NCBI GenBank assembly: GCA_039027435.1
Contig: JBCCKF010000003.1
Location: 62,001 to 126,000, forward strand
Source of the DNA: CALBPI01 sp039027435
GTDB lineage: Bacteria; Pseudomonadota; Gammaproteobacteria; Steroidobacterales; Woeseiaceae
DNA length: 64,000 bases
Direction: 5' to 3'
The notes beneath the pieces are model-generated. The model saw only the letters and a list, made by a program, of their open reading frames with translations, searched no databases and had not been told where the DNA came from. The position numbers and the translations under genes are program-made. How positions within the stretch are numbered: the stretch's first letter is position 1; every line of letters begins with the position of its first letter. Positions 25,171 through 33,690 of the stretch are shown here, in pieces.

Positions 25171-26463
25171 ATGAGTCGATCACATGCCATGGTATTTGGA
25201 AGCCTGCAGCGTTTCATCGACACGCGATTTGAGTCTGAACGCGACGGGCTCTTGGTTGTGGCGGCTCGCAGCCGATTCGATGCACTGCTTCGGATGGGTA
25301 TCTTCGCTTTACTTGCGCTTAGTCTCGTAGTCGGCTTCGATGACATCACCTTTGCGTATTGGTTTGTTGCGCGAGTCATAACCACGCTAATTGCTGGCCT
25401 GAGCATTTCTAACTTCAAGGCGCACCCGACGATTCGGGGATTTATCGCCGTGTTTTGCGCCTATATTCTGGATGCACTGCCATTCTTCTGGCTGGTGTCG
25501 TACCTGTGGCTGTCCTACATCATTCAGTATCAAGTCATCGTAGTTCTGATGCTTGCTGCAGGATTTATCTACAGTCTGACGCATCGCCTGCGAGTGCCTT
25601 CGCTGGGTTTGATTTATGTCGGCGGTATCCAAGCGTCATTTACGCTGTTTTGGGCGACCGTATTTCTCAACGCCCAAACAACGTCAGATATCGCGCTTGG
25701 GATCACGATCATGGGCTTACAGCTCTATCACGCGCTCACTATGCGCGAGACTTTCGCAACGCTTGCAGCCATCGACCGCAACGCCCAACGGAGTGAAGCT
25801 GAACGGCGATTGCAGGCGATGGGGCGGGTCGCTGGTGGCGTGGCGCATGCGTTTAACAATCATCTTGCTGCGGTGGTTTGCGGCATCGATGTCGCACGCA
25901 ACCAAACGACAGGCACAGATGCGGCCAAGAGCCTCACGCTGGCTCTACAAGCCGCGAAGCAGGCCGGAACCGATGTAGAGCGGCTACTTGCCTATACGCA
26001 TCAGTTTCCGTTGCGACCGACGTCAATTGACCTTGGGGAGGTCATGGAGGACGTCCACACGAGTTTTTCCAAGCTGGGCTTTGGATCGGTGAAGGTGCAC
26101 CAGGCAATATCGAAACCGTATCCCAAGCTCAAAGTAGATCGAGACCAGCTTCAGATCGCGATGCTCGAGCTATTGCAGAATGCGGCGGCGGCTGGTGCGA
26201 GTGAAATCTGGATTCGATCTGAAACACTTGATGTAGGCAAACCCAGGATCGAGATTTCCGTTTCCGATAATGGGACGGGCGTATCTCCGGATATCGCAGA
26301 GCGCATCTTCGAGCCATTTTTCAGTGGGTCCGAGACAACTCAGAATCCCGGGCTCGGTTTGCCTATGGTCCGGGGGTTTGTAGAGCAGTCTGGTGGCCGA
26401 GTTTTGTTGGACCACTCCAAGAGCATCGGAGCAACGTTCGTTCTGAGCCTTCCTGTAGGTTAG
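25171..26463 (+). CDS. Membrane-anchored sensor histidine kinase, orphan
   Basis: The 430 residues comprise six predicted N-terminal helices (about 38-195), a short linker, then dimerisation and ATPase domains. The phosphoacceptor is H226 in RVAGGVAHAFNNHLAAV. The N box (MLELLQNAAAAGA), G1 (DNGTG), F box (IFEPFF) and G2 (GLGLPMV) are all present. The residue after H226 is alanine where this HDFNN class normally has aspartate, which should alter catalysis. No response regulator is adjacent, so the partner lies elsewhere. The signal is unknown. Confidence 0.9.
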   Translation: MSRSHAMVFGSLQRFIDTRFESERDGLLVVAARSRFDALLRMGIFALLALSLVVGFDDITFAYWFVARVITTLIAGLSISNFKAHPTIRGFIAVFCAYILDALPFFWLVSYLWLSYIIQYQVIVVLMLAAGFIYSLTHRLRVPSLGLIYVGGIQASFTLFWATVFLNAQTTSDIALGITIMGLQLYHALTMRETFATLAAIDRNAQRSEAERRLQAMGRVAGGVAHAFNNHLAAVVCGIDVARNQTTGTDAAKSLTLALQAAKQAGTDVERLLAYTHQFPLRPTSIDLGEVMEDVHTSFSKLGFGSVKVHQAISKPYPKLKVDRDQLQIAMLELLQNAAAAGASEIWIRSETLDVGKPRIEISVSDNGTGVSPDIAERIFEPFFSGSETTQNPGLGLPMVRGFVEQSGGRVLLDHSKSIGATFVLSLPVG

Positions 26464-26491
26464 TTCTGCGATTCAATAGCCGAGCAATCTG

Positions 26492-27415
26492 TTACTCCTT
26501 AGAGTAAAGCCAGGTCAAGGTGCGACTCATACTGGCTGGCATTACGGTCAGATGCGTTTCATGTTCGAAGACCTGCCAAGTCAATTCCACATTGCTATAG
26601 CTTGCTCCGTGCAAGTGCTGGCTGAAACTCAGCATCGTCGGCACCTGTTTCGCGTCCTCTAGTTCCCCTACTGAGATAAAGACTCGGGAATTCGGTATAT
26701 CCCAAGTCTTGTTGTTTTCGAACTGTTGAACAGAAGCATCGAGGAAGCGCTTGTTGTGCCACCACATCGAGGGGCTATTCAGACCAAACCGAGTAAAGTA
26801 GCCATCTGAATTCACGAGGCAATAGGCAGCGAACAGGCCGCCCAAAGAGTGGCCTGCGATTCCCCTATCCTGATTAACCTTGTAGTGCTCTTCTATGAAC
26901 GGGCCAATTTCCGTCTTGATGCTCTTTAGGAATCGGGCCGCACCACCTGACTCCAATCGCCCTTCCGGGATACCAAATTCCCTTTCGGCGCTCCGATCAT
27001 CCTGAACATCCGACGAAGGCGTGTAGTCGATCGTTCTGTTTGCAAACCAAGATACTCGGTCGCCGCCCGAGTGAATACCAACAATGACAACATCCTGAAT
27101 TTGCCGTCTTGCACTCAATCGTCGGTTGACTTGATTGATGGTCGGATAGAAATAGGCGCCATCGAGGATGTAAAGGACGGGATAGGTTGTATCGTCGCTG
27201 GTGCTGTAGCCGGAGGGGAAGGCGATATAGAGTTGATACTCACGACCGGTGATTTCCGAGTGAATCACATGGTCAGGCTCAATCGATCGGACTTTCGGTT
27301 CCAGCTTCTGCGCCCATACAGGACTGGCGATGAGCAGTAACACCATCGCCACCAATAAGCCGCTTCGACTGGCTGAGTGTGGTGCGTTGTTGGTCTCAGG
27401 GCTGCTACTTCTCAT
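26492..27415 (-). CDS. Secreted alpha/beta hydrolase, esterase-D/BesA-like
   Basis: The 307 residues carry a signal peptide (about 1-35, ending VWAQ) after a polar N-terminus. The fold shows YPVLYILDGAYFYPTINQ, then the nucleophile elbow GHSLGG, FGLNSPSMWW, and a catalytic-histidine candidate in FEHETH. This is the esterase-D group, which includes trilactone siderophore esterases (IroE, BesA) and feruloyl esterases. A periplasmic ester hydrolase is firm. A siderophore role would fit the iron genes far upstream but is not supported locally. Confidence 0.88.
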   Translation of the reverse strand: MRSSSPETNNAPHSASRSGLLVAMVLLLIASPVWAQKLEPKVRSIEPDHVIHSEITGREYQLYIAFPSGYSTSDDTTYPVLYILDGAYFYPTINQVNRRLSARRQIQDVVIVGIHSGGDRVSWFANRTIDYTPSSDVQDDRSAEREFGIPEGRLESGGAARFLKSIKTEIGPFIEEHYKVNQDRGIAGHSLGGLFAAYCLVNSDGYFTRFGLNSPSMWWHNKRFLDASVQQFENNKTWDIPNSRVFISVGELEDAKQVPTMLSFSQHLHGASYSNVELTWQVFEHETHLTVMPASMSRTLTWLYSKE

Positions 27416-27548
27416 TGGTGCTACTAGTCCTGTTTTTCAGCGGTCACTGTTTCGGACCCTTTCGAGGCTGCGCCATAGCTGCATGCCCTTCGAGCGTAGC
27501 ACGCAGAGTGATTGAATCTGTATCGGCGCATGCGGTCTATAAGTCACG

Positions 27549-28238
27549 ATGCAGGGCGCACACCTTTCAATTAGCGAGTTTGGGCTGAGCGATTTTGACG
27601 GCTTCCCATTCCACAGCCGGTCGCGCATGATCATTGCGGTGCTTCTATCGACGGTCGTGGTCTGCTTGATGGTCGTCGCAGCAAACGGATACTTCCAGAG
27701 ACTGGGCGCCAAATCTCCAGAAGCACCGATCCCAGCGCTCTCATTACGATTGCTTCCCGAAATAAATCCCCAAGCGAGCGACGCTGCAATATCCCCGGCG
27801 GCCGAGCCTTCCAATAGCGAACTCGGTAATCCGAGTCGCTCTGCAAGTCCGTCCGAAGTAGAGACTGCAAGCTCAGCAGCATCTCCGGGCCAACCGGTAC
27901 CGAAACAGCAATCTGTGGACTTTTATTCATTGCTGCAAGATGTGGCACGAGAGACTGCAGCGACGACCGAAAGTCAAAGTATCGGTGAGAGCTCAGTGTT
28001 TGATCCGCGGCTTGTCGGACAATTGGTGCGGGTCCGAGCGCAGGATCAGGGCGTGCAAACCGAAACAAACCAGCCTTACATCAACACCTCTGGCGAAACG
28101 GTCGTTCCGATCAGCGACACCTGCCACTTGGAAATCAACGCGCCCGTGCTGAGTGGACTAGTGGACTTTGATCGTTTCGTTCCGCCCAGGATGGTTTGCC
28201 GCAAAGAAACCGGTATCGAGCTTGAGATCCGCCGTTAG
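27549..28238 (+). CDS. Single-pass membrane protein with low-complexity linker, unknown
   Basis: This 229-residue protein has a cytoplasmic start of about 26 residues and one helix (about 27-47). A Pro/Ser/Ala-rich periplasmic linker (about 55-125) and a C-terminal domain follow, with DFYSLLQDVARETAAT and a two-cysteine segment (DTCHLEIN ... MVCRKETG) that could form a disulfide. The layout is like a periplasmic anchor or secretion accessory protein, but no family is recognised. It converges on the TPR-AAA+ gene with an 11-nt gap. Confidence 0.65.
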   Translation: MQGAHLSISEFGLSDFDGFPFHSRSRMIIAVLLSTVVVCLMVVAANGYFQRLGAKSPEAPIPALSLRLLPEINPQASDAAISPAAEPSNSELGNPSRSASPSEVETASSAASPGQPVPKQQSVDFYSLLQDVARETAATTESQSIGESSVFDPRLVGQLVRVRAQDQGVQTETNQPYINTSGETVVPISDTCHLEINAPVLSGLVDFDRFVPPRMVCRKETGIELEIRR

Positions 28239-28248
28239 CGCTGTTAGA

Positions 28249-29484
28249 TCAAAAGCGCTTGATGCCCTTCAGGTACTTTTCGACAGGCTTGTAACTGGCG
28301 TCACTACCCGAGAACTTAACTAAGTTACGCGCGGTCTTGAGCCAGTCCATAGTGCTCGGCACAACTAACTCGAGCGCATCCATAATATCCTGTTGCTGCA
28401 ATGCTCGTTCAGATTCACTGGACAGGATATCTGCGAGGACAGACTCTTTGGCTAAGTCGATCAGCCCGTCTATGTCTGCACCAGAAAAGTACTCGGTGGC
28501 TGCTGCAACTGCGTCTACATGCAGGTTGTCGACAGGAATGTCAGCGAGGTGCATTCGGATCATCTCAGCGCGGGCCGCCGCGTCAGGGGGTGGCACGAAA
28601 ACTTGGCGCGAAAAACGTCCGGGTCGCTTCATCGCTGAATCGACATCCCAAGGCATGTTGGTGGCCGCCAAGACCAACACACCCTCGTTATCCGTATTAA
28701 AACCATCAAGCTGGGCCAGGAACTCATTGACGATGGTACGTGCTGAACTCGACGCAGCCTTGGACCGCGAGTAGGCCAGTGCGTCGAGCTCGTCAAAAAA
28801 CAACACACAGGGTTTGCGCGAGCGCGCCTGCTCGAAGACGGCCGCAAGATTGCGTTCACTCTCACCGATCCACATGTTCAATATGTCGCTAATGCCGATA
28901 GTTTGAAATTCGGCCTTACATTCGCCGGCTATGGCGCGCGCCATGAGTGTCTTGCCGCAGCCCGGCGGTCCGTAGAGCAGAACACCGCCGCCCGACTTTT
29001 TCTTGAAACGTTGGAACAGACCAGGATTTCGGAACGGTTCGATGATCTGCAGACGCAGCGTCTTCTTGAGGTCCGCCATGCCGGCAACATCGTCAAACTT
29101 GATGTCTGATTGTGCTGCTAAGGGCATCGAGACCACAGAACCGCCGCCATCGATAACGGAAAGCTTAGGTCCAGTGCTTTGCGCCGCAGAGAGTAAGGTC
29201 TCGAGCTCGGCGTTCGGTCCAAAGCCATTAAGCTTACGTGCGCGCTGATACGTGCTGATTGCGTCTGAGTCGTTGCCGGACCGATGTTGGCAGAGCGCCA
29301 GACCAATCACGGCGTCTGGACTATCTGCATCGGCTCTTAGGGCGAGCTCAAACTGACTGCTGGCGTCATCGACTCGCCCTGCATCGAGGAGTCGATTGGC
29401 ATAGTCGAGGCGCAACTCCCCATTGAAGGGATCGCGTAACAGGGCCGCTTCGAGTTCTTCCAAAAATGTACTATCGCTCGTCAT
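28249..29484 (-). CDS. TPR domain fused to a VPS4/CDC48-type AAA+ ATPase
   Basis: The 411 residues start at ATG 29484, overlapping the upstream TPR gene as ATGA. Residues about 1-90 form TPR-like helices (YANRLLDAGRVDDASSQFELALRADADS). The AAA+ core has Walker A GPPGCGKT (172-179), pore loop NMWIGESE (W205), Walker B FFDELDAL (D231, E232), sensor 1 N276, the arginine-finger region RPGRFSR and the sensor-2 motif GADI. The single AAA domain with a W-I/M-G pore loop is like VPS4, katanin or p97, which unfold or remodel proteins. It is the third gene of a membrane/TPR/AAA+ unit. Substrate remodelling at the inner membrane is inference. Confidence 0.92.
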   Translation of the reverse strand: MTSDSTFLEELEAALLRDPFNGELRLDYANRLLDAGRVDDASSQFELALRADADSPDAVIGLALCQHRSGNDSDAISTYQRARKLNGFGPNAELETLLSAAQSTGPKLSVIDGGGSVVSMPLAAQSDIKFDDVAGMADLKKTLRLQIIEPFRNPGLFQRFKKKSGGGVLLYGPPGCGKTLMARAIAGECKAEFQTIGISDILNMWIGESERNLAAVFEQARSRKPCVLFFDELDALAYSRSKAASSSARTIVNEFLAQLDGFNTDNEGVLVLAATNMPWDVDSAMKRPGRFSRQVFVPPPDAAARAEMIRMHLADIPVDNLHVDAVAAATEYFSGADIDGLIDLAKESVLADILSSESERALQQQDIMDALELVVPSTMDWLKTARNLVKFSGSDASYKPVEKYLKGIKRF

Positions 29485-30365
29485 CGAATCAATCGCTCTA
29501 GAATCGGTGGCCACACCCAGCTATAGACCACATAGCAGATCAGAACGATGGCGACGGTGCCCGCATATGGCTGCAGTGGCGAGTTGTCTATACCAGCCAC
29601 GCGGAAGAACACAACAGTGGCCGCCCAGATGCCGATCGACCCTGCCCAGCCCCATTTCTGCATGGGCCAAAGGGGCAGCATGGACCAGTGGGAGGCGCGC
29701 TTAAGGGTCGTCGCGAACTCAACCAAGCCCTCGTTGGAGGGATCATTGACTACGAGCTCTCTTGACAGCTTGTACGCTTCTTTGGTTCTACCACTATCGG
29801 ACAGGTGCTGAATCAATCGAATAGTCGTTTGCATCTGGTCAGGGTACTCACGAAGCAGCTTCTGCAAACGTTCGCGCTGCTCCTCCGTGCCGGACTGCAC
29901 AAACCCACACAGTGTATGGGTGTTGAGCGCCGCTTCATTTTGTGGGTCGAGTCGAAGGGCCTCGACGGCCAGTTTTTCGGCCTTTTCGATGTTCATCGTC
30001 TCAAGCATGACTTCCGCGTAGGACGCATAGAGACTCGGCGATTCAGGGAAGCGCTTGAGCAGACCAATTAGAAGGCGCTCGGCTTCGACGTAGTTCTCTT
30101 CCCCCAACTCGATACGCGAGAGCAGGTATTGTGCTTCGCGGTGCTCGGGCTGTATTTGCAGGATGCGCTGGACAGTGTGTCTGGCCTCGCCAGCATCATC
30201 TTCGTACCAGCTCAGCCAGGCAGCCAACAGCAGCAGCTCGGGGTCATCGGGATGTTGTGGCAGCGCGCGTTCAAGCGCAGCACGCGCCAACGGCAACCGA
30301 TGACGATCCAGCAACCCGCTGATTTCATGAATGGCGCTGCGTAGATCCTCTGAAGTTTCGTTCAT
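29481..30365 (-). CDS. TPR protein with C-terminal membrane helices
   Basis: The 294 residues have about five to six tetratricopeptide-like repeats (about 15-215), for example AEKLAVEALRLDPQNEAALN and AQYLLSRIELGEENYVEAERLL. Two helices near the C-terminus (about 240-258 and 268-288) anchor it, so the TPR scaffold would face the cytoplasm. Both ends are coupled by ATGA overlaps, to the small membrane protein (30362-30365) and the TPR-AAA+ gene (29481-29484), implying equimolar production and a complex. No enzymatic motif is present. Confidence 0.82.
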   Translation of the reverse strand: MNETSEDLRSAIHEISGLLDRHRLPLARAALERALPQHPDDPELLLLAAWLSWYEDDAGEARHTVQRILQIQPEHREAQYLLSRIELGEENYVEAERLLIGLLKRFPESPSLYASYAEVMLETMNIEKAEKLAVEALRLDPQNEAALNTHTLCGFVQSGTEEQRERLQKLLREYPDQMQTTIRLIQHLSDSGRTKEAYKLSRELVVNDPSNEGLVEFATTLKRASHWSMLPLWPMQKWGWAGSIGIWAATVVFFRVAGIDNSPLQPYAGTVAIVLICYVVYSWVWPPILERLIR

Positions 30366-30895
30366 GCTGGAGGCATAGCATGCTGCAAGAAAGCGACGAT
30401 CACGGCTTGTAACATGACAGCGGCGATAACGGCACAGATCACTGGTACCCAGGGAGAGGGTCCCTCTCGGCCGGTCAATTGCATCGAGCGATAGGCATAG
30501 CGATGCGCCAGGTAGAAGACCCCTGCGATCGCAAAACCGACGCCTCTGACCAGAATGCGGAGATTGCTCCGTTCAAAGCCATCTGGCTCGAGAACGAGCA
30601 CCCAGATCGCAGGCGCGGCAAGCCCTACTGCAAAACCCAACAGGATCCAAAAGAGGTCTTTATTGAGACGGCCTAGGCGTCGAGCGCTGTCAGCGCCAAT
30701 AATGGTCACTGCCATCGCGCCACCAAAGAATGCTGCGCCGATAAGTGCGCCTACCGGGAGGATCGGCTTAGCTTCCGTCGATTCTAGTGTCGTCGTTAGA
30801 AGGTCGTCACGTATTGGAATGATGTGCTTCGATTTGGCGTCAGAAACTACTGCAGTTTTAACACGTTCAGCGAGGAAATTGGCGGCCTTGTTAAT
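30362..30895 (-). CDS. Membrane protein of the TPR/AAA+ unit, probably ATT start
   Basis: The first in-frame ATG (30715) falls inside a predicted helix (GALIGAAFFGGAMAVTIIG). The open frame continues upstream for 60 codons of protein-like sequence (NKAANFLAERVKTAVVSD, then a charged loop) to a TAA at 30899-30901, without ATG, GTG or TTG. ATT at 30895 is the only initiator-like codon at the right place. That gives 177 residues with four helices; the short form would have 117. A one-base frameshift joining a nearby GTG is the alternative. The gene is coupled to the TPR gene downstream. Family unknown. Confidence 0.6.
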   Translation of the reverse strand: MNKAANFLAERVKTAVVSDAKSKHIIPIRDDLLTTTLESTEAKPILPVGALIGAAFFGGAMAVTIIGADSARRLGRLNKDLFWILLGFAVGLAAPAIWVLVLEPDGFERSNLRILVRGVGFAIAGVFYLAHRYAYRSMQLTGREGPSPWVPVICAVIAAVMLQAVIVAFLQHAMPPA

Positions 30896-31029
30896 GCTTT
30901 AACACACTCACAACAAAATTCACCGGCTTATGTTGGATAGACGAGTTGAAACCGCGTTCGTGATTTCTTCACAGACTAGTCGCCTCTTCTTTTCAGGTGC
31001 GACGGCCTCTCGGACGTCGCGACAGCATT

Positions 31030-31599
31030 TCACTCACATGCCATCGAATCCCCGTCTTCCTCGGACAGGAACCGGACGTTGGTCATCACGAAATGCACGA
31101 TCGCATGAGGCCAGTGTTCAAACGAAGAAAGTTGTGAACGAACAGGGCAGGAAGACGTATATAGATATTGGTTCGTGCCATCGATATCCATATAGGCCTC
31201 ATAACGTAGCGTGCGGTCCAATTGGTTCTGCACAACGAGCATGGTGGAAATGGATCCGTCATCCTCAACCTCCTGATCAAGCCGCACACGAATCGCTGGT
31301 ACTGAACTCGAGCTATCACCCGAAGGCGCCAGATCAACGATTTCGGAATCCTCGACCTGCGCGGTAATCGAAAAGGCTTCGCCCGGATAAATCGAAATGT
31401 TCGTCTCATGAGCGATAACCGTTCCTTCAACATCAATTTCGAAATATCTTTCTTGATCAAGTTGAACTTGGATTACTCGCTCTCCTCTGCAGAGTTTTTG
31501 CTCACAGATGGCAGCTATTTCGTCGTTGGCTACTGCGGATGGGAAAATACCTATTGCGATGACGCATAGAAAAATCCGTATACAGGTCACTTGGCACAT
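31030..31599 (-). CDS. Secreted protein, unknown
   Basis: The protein has 189 residues from ATG 31599 (GGAGAG 8 nt upstream). A signal peptide (about 1-24, ending AVAND) is followed by a beta-rich mature region. It contains two close cysteines (ICEQKLC), a VIQVQLDQERYFEIDVEG strand pair and acidic ends. One further cysteine lies near SSCPVRSQ and one at the penultimate residue, so two disulfides are possible. No family is recognised. Confidence 0.65.
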   Translation of the reverse strand: MCQVTCIRIFLCVIAIGIFPSAVANDEIAAICEQKLCRGERVIQVQLDQERYFEIDVEGTVIAHETNISIYPGEAFSITAQVEDSEIVDLAPSGDSSSSVPAIRVRLDQEVEDDGSISTMLVVQNQLDRTLRYEAYMDIDGTNQYLYTSSCPVRSQLSSFEHWPHAIVHFVMTNVRFLSEEDGDSMACE

Positions 31600-31666
31600 C
31601 ACTTACGCTCTCCGTTTCAGTTTCTGAACGCTCCAACGACAGCGCGGCCTGCGACGGTCGCGAACT

Positions 31667-32800
31667 TTACGTGGTCTCGGTAGCTTGCAGAGACGCACCA
31701 TCCGACATGGCGTCGAGCTTGGCATACGCAATTTCGGGATCGACGGCACCGTAACCCGCAAACGTTCCAAAGCCACAATCAGTACAGGCGATTACGCGGT
31801 CCTCACCGACAATGTCGGTGAAGTGTGCAATTCGATCAGCAACCAATTCGGGGTGTTCGACGAAGTTTGTGGTGGTGTCGATGACACCGGGCAACAGCAC
31901 CTTGTCGTCCGGAATCTCATCCGCCCGATCACGGAACACCTTCCACTCATGCCCATGGCGTGGGTTTGCGTTTTCAAACGACAGGTATTTGGCGTCGATC
32001 GACATCAACGTGGCAAACACCTTGTCCATAGGCAGGTCCAGAACATGCGGACCTTCGTAGTTACCCCAGCAGGCGTGAACGCGAACCTTCTCTCGCGGCA
32101 CCTCGCGAAGCGCATGGTTCATAACCTCAACGTTTACTTCTGCGATCTTGATGAACTCATCATCGGAAAGCTCAGAGAACAGCATCTGGCGAGACAGGGC
32201 CAGATCCGGGCAATCCAGCTGCACATCCAGCCCCGAGGCGACGATGGTCTCGTACTCGGCCTTCAACGCATCAGCCAATGCTTCCAGATAGGCTTCGCGT
32301 GATGGGTAGTGTTGATTGGGAAGGAACAAGGCGACCACACCGGGTGAAGCCGCGTTCATGAATCCGCGCTCGACGTCGTGCTTTTCCATTGCACGCTTGA
32401 GGTTTGCAATGTCTCTTTTCAGTTCATCATGGCCGAGCGACTGAATATCACCCGTGCATTGGGGGCGTGAATAGGTCGCTGTCCCACCGCTACTGGCCAG
32501 TCGTTCCATATAGCTCGGAAAGAGCTTGAGGTCGGCGGGCGCGTTGCGCGGGCTGTCTCCAGAGAACCCCGTGTAGCGATCCTTAACGTAGGTCGAGTAA
32601 GAGATCTTTGAGGCTTCGCCATCGCTGACGATGTCTACACCCGCTTCGACCTGGCGACGCACATTCTCGTCCACAGCCTTCGCCATCGTCGCGTCGAACT
32701 GCGCCTGATCGAAGTCCTCGCCTCGTTCGCGTGCAAAAAGAAAATCCACGACTTCTTGAGTCCGCGGCAGCGATCCAACGTGGGTGGTGAGGACTGGCAT
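31667..32800 (-). CDS. Cobalamin-independent methionine synthase-like protein (MetE C-terminal domain type)
   Basis: The 377 residues match the short, one-domain MetE relatives (YxjG/YxjH type). They start with TTHVGSLPRTQEVVDFLF and carry SDGEASK. The zinc ligands appear as VHACWGNYEG (His, Cys), a downstream Glu and CTDCGFGTFAG (Cys). MetE moves a methyl group to a thiol, normally homocysteine; stand-alone C-terminal domains often use other methyl donors or alkyl thiols. AGGGA precedes the ATG. An 84-nt leader with alternative hairpins separates it from the upstream membrane gene. Confidence 0.88.
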   Translation of the reverse strand: MPVLTTHVGSLPRTQEVVDFLFARERGEDFDQAQFDATMAKAVDENVRRQVEAGVDIVSDGEASKISYSTYVKDRYTGFSGDSPRNAPADLKLFPSYMERLASSGGTATYSRPQCTGDIQSLGHDELKRDIANLKRAMEKHDVERGFMNAASPGVVALFLPNQHYPSREAYLEALADALKAEYETIVASGLDVQLDCPDLALSRQMLFSELSDDEFIKIAEVNVEVMNHALREVPREKVRVHACWGNYEGPHVLDLPMDKVFATLMSIDAKYLSFENANPRHGHEWKVFRDRADEIPDDKVLLPGVIDTTTNFVEHPELVADRIAHFTDIVGEDRVIACTDCGFGTFAGYGAVDPEIAYAKLDAMSDGASLQATETT

Positions 32801-32820
32801 AGTTTTCCCTAAGTCTTTAG

Positions 32821-32874
32821 TTGTAAGTGCTAACGGATCGATGATCTAGGCATCCGAGAATCATCATCTTACAA
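32821..32874 (-). promoter_or_regulatory. Foldable leader of the MetE-like gene
   Basis: In the leader RNA, UUGUAAG (revcomp at 32868-32874) can pair with CUUACAA (at 32821-32827). Between them two hairpins compete: GATGAT/ATCATC (32840-32845 with 32860-32865) and CGGAT/ATCCG (32834-32838 with 32852-32856). The outer closing stem plus mutually exclusive inner stems looks like a regulatory leader. It does not match any riboswitch consensus I know, and it could be chance. Confidence 0.35.
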
Positions 32875-32884
32875 GTTATAGGCA

Positions 32885-33571
32885 TCAGATTCTCAGTGCG
32901 GTTTGTCTCGTCTCACCACGCTCAACGGTGAGCTTGTAGATCGAGACGACATGCGCCCAAAGCCATAATGGCGCAGGGAGAAATACGGCGTACATCATCG
33001 GGTGATGTGGGCCAATCTCTTCAAGCAGCACAAAGGCTAGCGACGTTGCAACGATCAAGATGTCACCCAAACCAAATGCGTTGGCGAACCAGGTGTGTCG
33101 ACGTCCCTTTATGCCGGTAGATACGGCAAAGGCGGCGACAAGCGCAAAGAAACCGGCGGAGATGTGTGTCAAGCCATCGATGAGCCCAAAGCTCGCGGGC
33201 AGCAGACCGAGTCCGCCCTGGATCAAGAACGCGGCGCCAAAATAGACACGGATCCCCTGAAACATCATCAGCTGACGTTGGTCCATCGCCAACACGCACT
33301 CGCGGACAGCGCGAACGCCGAGTAGGAATGCGCCGATAGCGCCAACGCCAACGAGAATTGCGACATAAAAGGCGACACTGGAGATGTTCTCAGGGAAAAG
33401 GCTCTGGGTGGAGAAGATGCCGTAGAGAACCGCCATCCAACCGAACATCCCGATGGCTATTGGCCCTCGAGCTATGTTGGTTTCGCGATTGAGAGAAAGA
33501 ACCCAAAGGGTGTAGATCACCATTAGGGCGTCAAGGGTCAGCATCGCCGGCGTGCCGAAGAGGTCAATCAT
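32885..33571 (-). CDS. Seven-helix membrane protein, unknown
   Basis: The protein has 228 residues from ATG 33571 (GGAG upstream; a GTG two codons earlier is also open). Seven hydrophobic segments span nearly the whole length. Polar intramembrane residues occur in ILVGVGAIGAFLLGVRAVRE and LTHISAGFFALVAAFAVSTG. No transporter signature is visible. It is divergent from the AraC-family gene across about 120 nt, so it is a likely target of that regulator, and it sits before the MetE-like gene. Confidence 0.72.
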   Translation of the reverse strand: MIDLFGTPAMLTLDALMVIYTLWVLSLNRETNIARGPIAIGMFGWMAVLYGIFSTQSLFPENISSVAFYVAILVGVGAIGAFLLGVRAVRECVLAMDQRQLMMFQGIRVYFGAAFLIQGGLGLLPASFGLIDGLTHISAGFFALVAAFAVSTGIKGRRHTWFANAFGLGDILIVATSLAFVLLEEIGPHHPMMYAVFLPAPLWLWAHVVSIYKLTVERGETRQTALRI

Positions 33572-33690
33572 AGTCACTGCTCCTGCTAAGGGTTAAAGTG
33601 GCTACAATATTGGCGAGCATTAGTGGAATCTATCGCTTAAACAATTATTTTGTTTACCAAATCGACTGCATTGAAAGAGTTACAGTGAAT

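Noticed and set aside
26492..26507. TTACTC/GAGTAA hairpin at the end of the esterase gene
   Set aside because: A 6-bp AT-rich stem with no T-run; too weak to call a terminator.
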